Assembly: GCA_018822105.1 (NCBI GenBank)
Contig: JAHJLB010000036.1
Coordinates: 1 to 64,000, forward strand
Direction: 5' to 3'
Length of the DNA: 64,000 nt
From: Pseudomonadota bacterium
GTDB lineage: Bacteria; Desulfobacterota; Desulfovibrionia; Desulfovibrionales; Desulfovibrionaceae
Of the stretch, positions 53,254 to 61,936 are shown piece by piece; positions within the stretch are counted from its first letter, which is position 1; each line of letters starts with the position of its first letter. Under the pieces are notes generated by a model. The model did not search any database and had not been told where the DNA came from. It worked only from the letters and a program-made list of their open reading frames with translations. Position numbers and translations under genes: made by a program.

Positions 53254-54522
53254 TCAGCCGCCGAGCATGTCCCTGAGCAGCAGCATGTTCAGGCCGATGA
53301 CGGTGGCGGAGATCACGGCCAGGACGAAGTTGTGCCAGGCCGTGTTGGCAAAGTCGCCCATGACCGCGCGCGAGGCCGTGAGCCTGAACTGCAGATAGAT
53401 GGTCAGGGGGAGCTGGACGCTGAGCAGGATCTGGGAGACCACCAGGCCCTGGAAGGGCGAGGCGATGAGCATGATGCCCAGGGCCGCGGGCGCCAGGGTC
53501 AGGGCCACGCCCAGGCGGCTGTGGGGGTCCTTGATGTCGAAGGGCTCGGAGAAGATGCCGGCGAAGATGCTGCCTCCGGCCATGCCAGCGGTGACGCTGG
53601 AGGACAGGCCGGCCATGAGCAGGGCCAGGGCGAAGACCACGGCCGCGGCGTCGCCCAGGATGGGCCGCAGCATGGCCTGTGCCTGCTCCAGCTGGTCCAC
53701 GGGCGTGCCCTGGGCGAAGAAGGTGGCTGCGGCCACCAGGATCATGGCGCTGTTGATGCCCCAGCCGATGAGCATGGAGAACAGGGTGTCGGCGAATTCG
53801 AAGCGCAGCTGATGCTTGATGACGTCCTTGTCCTTGAGGTTCCACTGGCGGCTCTGGATGACCTCCGAATGCAGGAACAGGTTGTGCGGCATGACCACGG
53901 CGCCCAGCACGCTCATGACTATGGGGATGGAGCCGTGGGGGAAGGCGGGCGTGACCCAGGCCGCCGCTGCCTGGCCCCAGGGGATCTTCACCAAGGTCAG
54001 CTCGTAGATGAAGGAGATGCCGATGAGCGAGACGAAGGCGATGATGACCTTCTCGATGCGCTTGTAGGAGTTGGAGTAGAGCATCCAGGCCACGAAGCCC
54101 GTGGTGGCGAGCGTGCCCAGCCAGATGGGCAGGCCGAAGAGCATGTTCAGGGCGATGGCCGCGCCCAGCAGCTCGGCCAGGGCCGTGGCCACGGCGGCCA
54201 GCATGGCCGAGCCCAGGAGGGCGCGCGCCGTGACGGGCCGCATGTGCTGCACCGCAGCCTCGGACAGGCACAGGCCCGTGGCGATGCCCAGGTGCGCGGC
54301 GTTGTGCTGGAGCACGATGAGCATGAGCGTGGACAGGGTCACCATCCACAGCAGGGAGTAGCCGAACCCGGCCCCGGCGGCCACGTTGGCGGCCCAGTTC
54401 CCGGGGTCGATGAAGCCCACGGTGACGAGCATGCCCGGCCCGATGTACTTCAGTATCTCCAGGCCGGTGAAGCGCGGGGCGTGCTTGTGCCGGAACCAGT
54501 TGCGCAGGGCCTCGCCCATCAT
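53254..54522 (-). CDS. Nramp-family divalent metal transporter
   Basis: A 422-residue polytopic membrane protein. The Nramp metal-site motifs are GFIDPGNWAANV (TM1 DPGN) and VVMPHNLFLHS (TM6 MPHN). Such proteins import Mn(II) or Fe(II) with protons. Eleven membrane segments are visible. The start is one of two adjacent ATGs at 54522. It lies beside fdhD but has its own 112-base gap downstream; the ion is likely Mn or Fe. Confidence 0.9.
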   Translation of the reverse strand: MMGEALRNWFRHKHAPRFTGLEILKYIGPGMLVTVGFIDPGNWAANVAAGAGFGYSLLWMVTLSTLMLIVLQHNAAHLGIATGLCLSEAAVQHMRPVTARALLGSAMLAAVATALAELLGAAIALNMLFGLPIWLGTLATTGFVAWMLYSNSYKRIEKVIIAFVSLIGISFIYELTLVKIPWGQAAAAWVTPAFPHGSIPIVMSVLGAVVMPHNLFLHSEVIQSRQWNLKDKDVIKHQLRFEFADTLFSMLIGWGINSAMILVAAATFFAQGTPVDQLEQAQAMLRPILGDAAAVVFALALLMAGLSSSVTAGMAGGSIFAGIFSEPFDIKDPHSRLGVALTLAPAALGIMLIASPFQGLVVSQILLSVQLPLTIYLQFRLTASRAVMGDFANTAWHNFVLAVISATVIGLNMLLLRDMLGG

Positions 54523-54628
54523 GCGGCTGGCCCCGATCTTGCTTTGCAGGTCTTGGTCACCATGCCGGATTTCATACGCCCCAGGCCGGAAGATGTCCAG
54601 GCTGCGGGCGGCGGCCCCGTTGTTGGCG

Positions 54629-54657
54629 TTGCCAGCAGAGGCTTTGTTGGATACTCA
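54629..54657 (+). promoter_or_regulatory. putative sigma-70 promoter of the caspase-like gene
   Basis: TTGCCA (54629-54634), 17-base spacer, TACTCA (54652-54657), 34 bases before the start codon. Confidence 0.4.
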
Positions 54658-54690
54658 GGAATGCAAATGCGTCTAGATCAGGAGCCGCTT

Positions 54691-56310
54691 ATGCGCCATT
54701 TCGCCGCACCCGCACGACTCATCCTTGCGCTCGCTGCGCTTGTTTTGCTCACTTCCCCGGCCCTGGCCGATGGCGGCCGCTACGCCCTGGTCATCGGCAA
54801 CTCGGCCTACAAGGACAAGCCGCTGAAGAACCCCGCCAACGACGCCAAGGACATGGGGCGCGTCCTGCAGCGCCTGGGCTTCGACGTGCAGCTCAAGACC
54901 GACGTGGGGCTGCGCGACATGGAGGAGGCCATCCGCGAGTTCGGCGTGCGCCTCAAGCGCGGCGGCGTGGGCCTGTTCTACTTCGCCGGGCACGGGGTGC
55001 AGGTGCAGGGCGTCAACTACCTGGTGCCCATCGGGGCCAGGATCTCCAGCGAGTCCGACGCCAAGTTCGAGAGCGTGGACGCAGGCAGGGTGCTGGGCAA
55101 GATGGAGGACGCGGGCAACGAGCTGAACATCGTCATTCTGGACGCCTGCCGCAACAATCCCTTTGCCCGCAGCTTCCGTTCGGCGGACCAGGGCCTGGCG
55201 CGCATGGACGCGCCCACGGGCTCCATCGTGGCCTACGCCACGGCCCCCAATTCCGTGGCCTCGGACGGCAAGGGCGCCAACGGCATGTACACAAAGTATC
55301 TGCTGGAGAACATGACCACCCCGGGCATACCCATCGAGGAGGTCTTCAAGCGCGTGCGCATCGGCGTCATGGGCGAGTCGGCCAAGAAGCAGGTGCCCTG
55401 GGAGTCCTCGTCCATCGCCGGATATTTCTTCCTGGCCGGGCCGCCGCAGTCGGCCTCGCCCGTCAGGACTCAGCAGAGCACCCTGGAGCAGCGCCAGCAG
55501 GAGCAGAAGCTCAAGGAGTACATCGCCGGCCTGGAGGCCGAGCGGAGGCAGGTGGAGCAGGAGCGCGCCGACCTGGAGCGCCGCAGGCAGCAGCTGGACC
55601 AGGAGGCGGCCAAGAAGCTGGCCGAGGCCCAGGCCCCCCAGGAGAAGCGCCTGAAGGAACAGCTGGCCGTACTGGAGGCCGAGCGCCGCAAGCTGGAGCA
55701 GGAGCGCCTGGCCCTGGAGCTGGCGCGCCGCGAGACCGAGCGCCAGCAGGCGGCCCAGGCCGTTCAGGCCAAGCAGCAGGCCAAGCAGGGCCCAACGGCG
55801 AAGGCCGGCGCCTCCGGCGTGGCCGTCCCCGGCCCCCTGGCCTCGGTGGACGTGCCCAAGCCCCTTCCCCAGCCGCCGCCGCAGCGCCCGCGCGTGGACG
55901 ACCGCGCCACGGTGCTGGGCCGCCTGGCCGGGGTCTGGCGGCTGGAGACCGACGGCAACTGGAATTTTCCCATGCTCCAGCTCAAGCCCGGCGGCGACAC
56001 CCTCTACGGCACCCTGCTGGGCGAGGAGCGGCTGCTGAGCCGCGTGGAGCTCACGGGCCTGGCCGTGGAGGACGGGAGCCTGCATGTGCGCATGGACATC
56101 GCCCGTCCGGCCCAGCAGCAGCCCCGCGCCCGGCTGCGCGACTTCCTGGGGGGCAGGCAGCAGGGGCCGGTGAGGACCATCGAGTGCGTGGGCAATCTGC
56201 GCGGCCTTGAGGCCGGGGACATCGCCCTGGTCTGCGAACGCCTGGACGGCGGCGCGCGCAAGAAGGAGACGGGCCGCATGGTCCGTTCGGGCGGTAGCCG
56301 GGGCTTCTAG
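54691..56310 (+). CDS. secreted caspase-like (C14) protein with coiled coil
   Basis: A 539-residue precursor. Signal peptide cleaved after ALAD (about 27). The caspase domain (about 30-255) has the catalytic His101 in YFAGHGVQ and Cys153 in ILDACRNNPF. A Glu/Gln/Arg-rich coiled coil follows (about 265-365), then a Pro-rich hinge and a C-terminal beta-rich domain (about 405-535) starting LAGVWRLETDGNWNFPML. Bacterial orthocaspases of this kind cleave after basic residues. AGGAG lies six bases before ATG 54691. Substrate unknown. Confidence 0.85.
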   Translation: MRHFAAPARLILALAALVLLTSPALADGGRYALVIGNSAYKDKPLKNPANDAKDMGRVLQRLGFDVQLKTDVGLRDMEEAIREFGVRLKRGGVGLFYFAGHGVQVQGVNYLVPIGARISSESDAKFESVDAGRVLGKMEDAGNELNIVILDACRNNPFARSFRSADQGLARMDAPTGSIVAYATAPNSVASDGKGANGMYTKYLLENMTTPGIPIEEVFKRVRIGVMGESAKKQVPWESSSIAGYFFLAGPPQSASPVRTQQSTLEQRQQEQKLKEYIAGLEAERRQVEQERADLERRRQQLDQEAAKKLAEAQAPQEKRLKEQLAVLEAERRKLEQERLALELARRETERQQAAQAVQAKQQAKQGPTAKAGASGVAVPGPLASVDVPKPLPQPPPQRPRVDDRATVLGRLAGVWRLETDGNWNFPMLQLKPGGDTLYGTLLGEERLLSRVELTGLAVEDGSLHVRMDIARPAQQQPRARLRDFLGGRQQGPVRTIECVGNLRGLEAGDIALVCERLDGGARKKETGRMVRSGGSRGF

Positions 56311-56344
56311 CCTCCCTGGCGCGGCGTTGTCCGCACACGGCGCA

Positions 56345-56380
56345 ACAAAGGCCCGGGGCAGCGCTGCACCGGGCCTTTGT
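56345..56380. terminator. bidirectional terminator
   Basis: 12-bp perfect stem ACAAAGGCCCGG (56345-56356) and CCGGGCCTTTGT (56369-56380), 12-nt loop, between the convergent caspase-like and MEMO genes. Confidence 0.75.
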
Positions 56381-56402
56381 CGCGTTTGCGGGAAGGCTGG
56401 GG

Positions 56403-57236
56403 CTAGCTGGCGATCATCCCGGCGTAGCCCACCACGCGGCGCATCTCGCCGTTGACCTCGCCGGAGGTGGCGTAGGCCGTGATCTCGGTCTGGCTGGCGC
56501 CCAGCTCGCAGGCGGCGGCCAGGGCCAGGGTCATGGGCAGCACCCCGCACATGCTGATGTTCTCGCCGCGCACGGTTTCATAGAACAGGGACGGGTTCAG
56601 GGCCAGGGCCGGGTCCAGGGCCTTGGCGTCCAGTTCCTGGGCCATTTCATGGGCCACGAAATGGCTCATGTCCGAGCTGACCACCATGGACACCGGCCGG
56701 GCAAAGGCCCGCAGGGCGCGGCCCACGGCCTTGCCCACCGAGAGCAGGGTGGCCAGGTCCGGCTGGGACACGGCAAGGGGCACGATGCGCGTGGCCGGGT
56801 TGAGCTCCGCCAGGAAGGGTACCAGGACCTCCAGGGAGTGCTCGCGCTCATGGGCCAGGGTGTCGTGCACGAGCCGCGGTTCCTGGGCGCAGAGGTGCGC
56901 CACGAGCTCCGTGTCCACGCTGATGGCACCGCCCGGGTACAGCCAGCGTCCCCCGGGCCAGACGGCCAGATGCTGGCCCAGGCCCGTGTGGTTGGGGCCC
57001 AGCAGCAGCACGGTCTCCGCCAGGTTGGCGCGGCCCAGGGTGGCCCCGGCCACGGCCCCGGAAAAATAGTAGCCCGCATGGGGCGCCATGGTCAGGATGG
57101 ACGGCAGGCTGGACTTGTCCTCGGCCTGCTCCAGGTAGCCGCGCACCTCCAGACGCAGGGCGTCCGGGTCGCTGGTGTAGAACTGGCCGGCCACGGCGGG
57201 CCGGCGGTCCGGGCTGGGGGCGTGGGGCTGGGGCAT
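56403..57236 (-). CDS. MEMO family protein (AmmeMemoRadiSam system B)
   Basis: A 277-residue MEMO protein. PAVAGQFYT near the N-terminus, the metal-type histidines in APHAGYYFSG, GPNHTGLG and EREHSLEVLVPFL, and VSSDMSHFV are all present. In many bacteria MEMO, AMMECR1 and a radical SAM protein are encoded together; the other two are not here. Function is still unclear. It follows the TPR gene by 29 bases in the same direction. Confidence 0.88.
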   Translation of the reverse strand: MPQPHAPSPDRRPAVAGQFYTSDPDALRLEVRGYLEQAEDKSSLPSILTMAPHAGYYFSGAVAGATLGRANLAETVLLLGPNHTGLGQHLAVWPGGRWLYPGGAISVDTELVAHLCAQEPRLVHDTLAHEREHSLEVLVPFLAELNPATRIVPLAVSQPDLATLLSVGKAVGRALRAFARPVSMVVSSDMSHFVAHEMAQELDAKALDPALALNPSLFYETVRGENISMCGVLPMTLALAAACELGASQTEITAYATSGEVNGEMRRVVGYAGMIAS

Positions 57237-57265
57237 GCGGGTTCTCCTGGTCGCTTAGGGCGCTG

Positions 57266-60200
57266 CTAGCGCCCGGATTTGTTCGTCATGTACTTCTGCA
57301 GGCGCTGGTCCAGGGCGCTGCTGTCCAGGGCCTGGGAGGCCATGCGCGCGTACACTGTGCCCGGCTTCTTCTTCACGATGTCCTTAAGCAGGGCATTCCA
57401 TTCGTCAAGCTGGCCCCCCTGGCGGTAGATGTCCGCCAGGCGCAGGCGCACCGGGGCCCAGTCCGGGTCGCTGTCCGGGATGATGCGGTCGAACTCCTTG
57501 GCCCATTTGAGGGTCTCGGCGTAGCGGCCGGAGCGCTCCGTGGCGGTGATGGACATGAGCAGGCAGTCCTTGACCTTGTCCCTGTCCCCGCCCGACTGCA
57601 AAAGCAGGGAGAGGGCGTCCTGGGACAGGGCGAAGAGGCGGTGCATGTCCTGCTTCCTGGCCGCGGCCTTGGCCAGGGTGTATGTGGCGAAGGCGCGCGT
57701 GGGCAGATCCGTGTTCGGGTCCGAGGCGATGCGCGTCCACAGGGGCTGGCTCTTCTCGTATTCGCCCTGGTTCTCCAGGGCCATGGCCCGGGCGTGCTCG
57801 AACTGGGTCAGCTGCCGGGGTGTGAGCTTCCAGGCGGCCGAGGCCTTGTGCGCCAGGTCGGAGATGCGGCTCCATTCCTTGCGCTCCATGAAGATGTTCA
57901 TGGCCAGGTCCAGGGCCAGCTCCGAATACTTGGGCACCTGCGTCCTGCCGAGAAACTTCGAGGCCAGCTTGAGTGCGCGGTTGGGGTCGCCGCGCTTCCA
58001 GGCGCTCACGGCGATGGCCATGCGCGCCTCGTCGCTGATCTTGTCCTGGAACTCCTTGACGACGCCCGCGGTGTCGAAGAGCTGCATCACCCGCTGGAAG
58101 TTGCCCTCCTGCACCAGGAGGGGCAAGGCCTGAAGGAAGGACTGGAAGCCCAGCTCCTTGGCCTTCCCCACCAGGGGGCTTTTGGGGTATTTCTCCAGGA
58201 AGGAGCTGGCCGTGTTGAAGGCCTCCAGGTAGGCCTTGGAGTAGAACTGCCACATGCCGAGCTTGATCTGGGCCAGGGGCGCCAGGGGGCTCTGCGGGTA
58301 TTTGGAGATGATGAGCTCATAGGTCTCGTGGGGCTTCAGCGACTCGGGCTTGCCGAACACGGAGACCATCTCGGACATGGTCGGATCGTCGAAGGCGCCT
58401 TCCTCGGCGATGCGCATGCGCGCCACGAGCCCGCCCTCGCGGTCCGGGAAGTCGCGCACGGCCTTCTGGTAGACCTCCTTGGCCGCGGGGAGCTTGTTCT
58501 GGCGCAGGTAGATGTCGCCGATGCGCACCAGGGTCACGTCCGCGAACTCGGAGGCGGGGTTCAGGTTGTAGTAGGTCCAGTAGTGGTCCTTGGCCTGGGC
58601 CAGCTTGCCAATCTTTTCCTCGACCTCCGCGGCCAGCCGCAGGAAGTCCTGGGCGTCCATGTAGAAGAGCGGCCAGCGCTTGTCGATGTATTCGATGATC
58701 TGGAAGGCCTTGTCGAAGTTTCCCAGGCGGCGCAGGGTCTGGGCCAGGATGTAGGCGGTCTCCTTGACCAGCTTGCTGTCCGGATGGTCCTGGATGAGCT
58801 GCGAATACTGCTCCGCGGCCTTGGGCAGATCACCCTTGGCGCGGTAGTATTCGCCCAGGGCGAAGGGCACCATGGCCGCGTTCTGGTCCAGTTTGTACTT
58901 CTTCCTGATGATGCTGAAGTAGGCCTTGGCCTCGTTCAGGTTGCCCACCTTGAGGTTCAGCAGGCCCAGGTTCAGCAGGGCCCGGGGCACGCGCCTGGAC
59001 TTCTGGTTGGCGTTCATGGCCGCCTGCTGCGCCCCGGCGATCTTGTCGTAGTTGGCGGCCAGGCTGTCCTTGTAGGCCTGCATGTAGGTGTCGGCCAGGG
59101 AGTAGAGGGCCTCCTCGCGCAGGTCGTCCTTGAGGTTGGGCTCGCGCATGAGCTCCTGGAAGGCGCTGACGGCCTGGGGCCACTGGCCGGCGGACATGAG
59201 CGACTGGGCCGAAAGCAGCTTGTCCTTGACCTGCTGCTCCGTCAGGGGGCCCGGCGCCTCCTTGCCGCCCTCCTTGCCGTGCTCGGCCTTGGCGGCCTCC
59301 TTGGCCGGCGGGGCGTGGGCGTCCTTGGGAGGCTCTTTGCCCTGTTCAGCCTTGGGGGCCTCCTTGCCCGGGGCGTGGTCCGAGGCGTTGGCCGCGGCGG
59401 ACGCCAGGGCCTGCTGCGGAGCCGCCGCAGGGGGCGGGGCATGCTCGTCGGCCTGGGCCACGGGGGGCAGGGTGGCGCTGGCGGCTGGCGGCTGCGGCAC
59501 GTTCTTCTGCACCTGCTGGCGCAGCTCCCAGGGCCTGCCGCCCTGGCCCTGGGGCGGAGCGATGGCCGCCGGGGCCGCAGCCTGCGCCTTGGGGGCCGGT
59601 GCCGCTCCGGAGATGATCTCGGCCAGGCGGCCGTCACCAGGGGCTCGGCGGTCCGCGCGGAAGCGCACATCGGCCTTTCCTACCGGCGGCTGCACGTCGA
59701 CGAGAACAGGGGGAGCCGGCACCGGCTGGGCAGGGGGGGGCGCCGGGGGCGGCATCTCGCTCGCGCTGGCCGGCGGCTCGGCCTGGCGGTCCTGCAGCAG
59801 GGGCTTTTCCACCACCCCTGCGGGCAGTCTGCCGCCCACGACCCTTTCCGGGGCTGCCGCGGGCTTGCCGTGTTCGGCTGCGGGCTGTCCGGCAATGGGC
59901 GGCAGGGTGGCGGAGCCGCCAGGGGGCAGTCCGACCACCAGCTTGCTCACCGGCGCGCGCATGGAATAGGGCACGGAGAAATAGGGCTGTCCGGTGGCCG
60001 GGTCGGACTTGGCCGGGGAGATCTGCGCGGGCTGCTGGGGCGGCTGCGCCTGCGCCGGGGCCTGCGCCTGGCTGGCCGGCCCGGGCTTGAGCGGCTCGGG
60101 CCTGGCCTGTTCGGGCGCCTTGGCCTGTCTGGCCTTGGCTTCGGCCTGGCGCCTTTGCTCCGCCGCGGCCTTCTCCGCCGCGGCCTTCTCCGCCGCGGCC

Positions 60201-60706
60201 TTCTCCTGAGCGGCCTTCTTGTCCGCAGCGGCCTTGGCCGCCTCACCTGACTTGGTCTCGGACTTGGCCTCGGGCCTGGCCTCGGGCCTGGCCTTGGCGC
60301 CGTCCCAGCGCGACCCCACGGGGTCGGCGAAGATCTGGATCTGCAGCTGCGGCTTGCCGGACACCGGGAAGTTCACGTAGCCGAATCCGCTGGTGCGCAG
60401 CTGGATCTTGAGGCCGCCAGGGATGGCGCGCACCCCGCTGACGAGTTTGGAGCCGCCCACGACGGGCGTTGCCGGGGCCTTCTCGCCCGGGGCGGGCTGG
60501 AAGGTCACGGTGATCTCCTGGGCCCCGGTGCGGCGCACGGAGTATTTCGGGAGGGGGCCCGCCTCGGCGGAGAGGGTGAGGCTGTCGGAATCGGGCCCGG
60601 CGTGGAAGCTGGACAGCAGGGCCGGGGCGTTCGCCGGGCACAGGCCATCCCCGGCGGTCAGGGCCGCCACGAACCAGAGTGTCGCTGTCAGTCGTCTCCA
60701 GGTCAC
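57266..60706 (-). CDS. large exported TPR protein
   Basis: An 1146-residue protein with an N-terminal signal-like segment and an AMIN-like beta-rich region (about 40-130). A Lys/Ala/Glu- and then Pro/Gln/Ala-rich low-complexity region follows (about 135-480), encoded in part by perfect 15-base repeats. From about 490 to the end are TPR-type helical repeats (for example ALYSLADTYMQAYKDSLA, IGDIYLRQNKLPAAKEVYQK). GTG start. It is probably a periplasmic scaffold. It lies 47 bases after the sigma-54 activator gene, so that activator may control it. Confidence 0.8.
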   Translation of the reverse strand: MTWRRLTATLWFVAALTAGDGLCPANAPALLSSFHAGPDSDSLTLSAEAGPLPKYSVRRTGAQEITVTFQPAPGEKAPATPVVGGSKLVSGVRAIPGGLKIQLRTSGFGYVNFPVSGKPQLQIQIFADPVGSRWDGAKARPEARPEAKSETKSGEAAKAAADKKAAQEKAAAEKAAAEKAAAEQRRQAEAKARQAKAPEQARPEPLKPGPASQAQAPAQAQPPQQPAQISPAKSDPATGQPYFSVPYSMRAPVSKLVVGLPPGGSATLPPIAGQPAAEHGKPAAAPERVVGGRLPAGVVEKPLLQDRQAEPPASASEMPPPAPPPAQPVPAPPVLVDVQPPVGKADVRFRADRRAPGDGRLAEIISGAAPAPKAQAAAPAAIAPPQGQGGRPWELRQQVQKNVPQPPAASATLPPVAQADEHAPPPAAAPQQALASAAANASDHAPGKEAPKAEQGKEPPKDAHAPPAKEAAKAEHGKEGGKEAPGPLTEQQVKDKLLSAQSLMSAGQWPQAVSAFQELMREPNLKDDLREEALYSLADTYMQAYKDSLAANYDKIAGAQQAAMNANQKSRRVPRALLNLGLLNLKVGNLNEAKAYFSIIRKKYKLDQNAAMVPFALGEYYRAKGDLPKAAEQYSQLIQDHPDSKLVKETAYILAQTLRRLGNFDKAFQIIEYIDKRWPLFYMDAQDFLRLAAEVEEKIGKLAQAKDHYWTYYNLNPASEFADVTLVRIGDIYLRQNKLPAAKEVYQKAVRDFPDREGGLVARMRIAEEGAFDDPTMSEMVSVFGKPESLKPHETYELIISKYPQSPLAPLAQIKLGMWQFYSKAYLEAFNTASSFLEKYPKSPLVGKAKELGFQSFLQALPLLVQEGNFQRVMQLFDTAGVVKEFQDKISDEARMAIAVSAWKRGDPNRALKLASKFLGRTQVPKYSELALDLAMNIFMERKEWSRISDLAHKASAAWKLTPRQLTQFEHARAMALENQGEYEKSQPLWTRIASDPNTDLPTRAFATYTLAKAAARKQDMHRLFALSQDALSLLLQSGGDRDKVKDCLLMSITATERSGRYAETLKWAKEFDRIIPDSDPDWAPVRLRLADIYRQGGQLDEWNALLKDIVKKKPGTVYARMASQALDSSALDQRLQKYMTNKSGR
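60161..60205 (-). repeat. three perfect 15-bp tandem repeats
   Basis: CGCCGCGGCCTTCTC three times without change (60161-60175, 60176-60190, 60191-60205), within the TPR gene, coding for repeats of Glu-Lys-Ala-Ala-Ala. A site where copy number could vary. Confidence 0.85.
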
Positions 60707-60753
60707 GGCATAGCCTGCTTGGTCCCCTGTGCTCCAATTCCTCGCGGCGGAGA

Positions 60754-61770
60754 TCAGGCGTCGAGGAGATTGCGTTTTTTGAGCTTCTCGATGAGCGTGG
60801 TGCGCTTGATGCCGAGCAGTTCGGCGGCCTGGTTCTTGACCCCGGAGGCCTCTTTCAGGGCCTCGGTCAAGAGCCGCTCCTCGATCTCATCCAAAAAATC
60901 CTTGAGGGACAAGCCCTTTTCGCGCATGTCCTTGAGCTCCGGCCAGGCGAAGCCGGCGCTCAGGACGATCTGCTGGACCCTCTCCTGTCCGGGCATGCCT
61001 GCATCGCGCTGGATCTTCTCCGGCAGGTCCTCGGGCAGGACCTGCTGGCCTTCGCAGAGGATGGACAGGCGCTCCATGAAGTTTTCCAGCTCGCGCACGT
61101 TGCCCGGCCAGGAATAGGACACGAGCATGGCCTTGGACCTGGGGGCGATCTGCATCTGGGGGCGGTCCTTCTCAACGCAGAAGCCGCGCAGGAAGTACTC
61201 GGCCAGCACCAGGATGTCCTCCCCGCGCTCGCGCAGGGGCGGCAAATGCACGGGGATGACGTTCAGGCGGTAGAACAGGTCCTCGCGGAAGCGCCCGGCG
61301 GCCACCTCGGCCTCCAGGTCGCGGTTGGTGGCGGCCACCACGCGCACGTCCACCTTCTTGGTCACCGTGCCGCCCACGCGCTCGATCTCCTTCTCCTGGA
61401 GGGCGCGCAGGATCTTCACCTGCAGGCTTAAGTCCATCTCGCCGATCTCGTCCAGGAAGAGGGTGCCGCCGTCGGCCAGCTCAAAGCGCCCGGGGCGCGA
61501 GCGGATGGCGTGGGTGAAGGCGCCCTTCTCGTGGCCGAAGAGCTCGCTTTCCAGGAGCTCCCGGGGGATGGCGCCGCAGTTGATGGGCACGAAGGGCTTG
61601 TCGTGGCGCCTGCTGTTCTTGTGCAGGGCGCGCACCAGGAGCTCCTTGCCCGTGCCGGACTCTCCGCTCACCAGCACGGTCGAGTCCGTGGGCGCGACCT
61701 TCTCAAGAATCTTGTAGACTTCGCGCAGGACCGGGCTGTTGCCGATGATGCCGTCAATGTTGAGCGTCAT
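60754..61770 (-). CDS. sigma-54-dependent activator without receiver domain
   Basis: A 338-residue bacterial enhancer-binding protein. It begins directly with the AAA+ domain: Walker A GESGTGKE (36-43), Walker [13 protein letters not shown], and the arginine finger region [12 protein letters not shown]. The sigma-54-contact loop reads GAFTHA (83-88) instead of GAFTGA. The C-terminus is a Fis-type helix-turn-helix ([20 protein letters not shown]). GGAGGAG precedes ATG 61770. With no N-terminal sensor domain, control must come from a partner or from expression level. Confidence 0.88.
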   Translation of the reverse strand: MTLNIDGIIGNSPVLREVYKILEKVAPTDSTVLVSGESGTGKELLVRALHKNSRRHDKPFVPINCGAIPRELLESELFGHEKGAFTHAIRSRPGRFELADGGTLFLDEIGEMDLSLQVKILRALQEKEIERVGGTVTKKVDVRVVAATNRDLEAEVAAGRFREDLFYRLNVIPVHLPPLRERGEDILVLAEYFLRGFCVEKDRPQMQIAPRSKAMLVSYSWPGNVRELENFMERLSILCEGQQVLPEDLPEKIQRDAGMPGQERVQQIVLSAGFAWPELKDMREKGLSLKDFLDEIEERLLTEALKEASGVKNQAAELLGIKRTTLIEKLKKRNLLDA

Positions 61771-61799
61771 TGCTCCTCCCCGGATAGCCTTCCCAGTTC

Positions 61800-61881
61800 G
61801 CGGGCGCGCCAAAAGACGCCCGCAGGGAGTGACTCACTCACTGTCAACGAAATGACGCAAAGTCAACCGTTTTCTAGAAAA
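61800..61881. promoter_or_regulatory. palindrome-rich leader of the sigma-54 activator gene
   Basis: Within the 166 bases between this gene and the FAD dehydrogenase are: a 7-bp hairpin GCGGGCG/CGCCCGC (61800-61806, 61817-61823), the palindrome AGTGACTCACT (61828-61838), and the perfect palindrome TTTTCTAGAAAA (61870-61881) next to an AT run. On the minus strand TTGACA and TTGACT -35-like boxes lie between them. Candidate operators. Confidence 0.5.
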
Positions 61882-61936
61882 AATATATACAAAGGCGGAA
61901 CGGGGCTTCCCTAGCTTCCCAGGGGGTCTGGCCGGC

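Noticed and set aside
60161-60300. CRISPR-like or phage repeat array
   Set aside because: The repeats are 15-base and 12-base in-frame coding repeats without spacers, inside a low-complexity protein segment.
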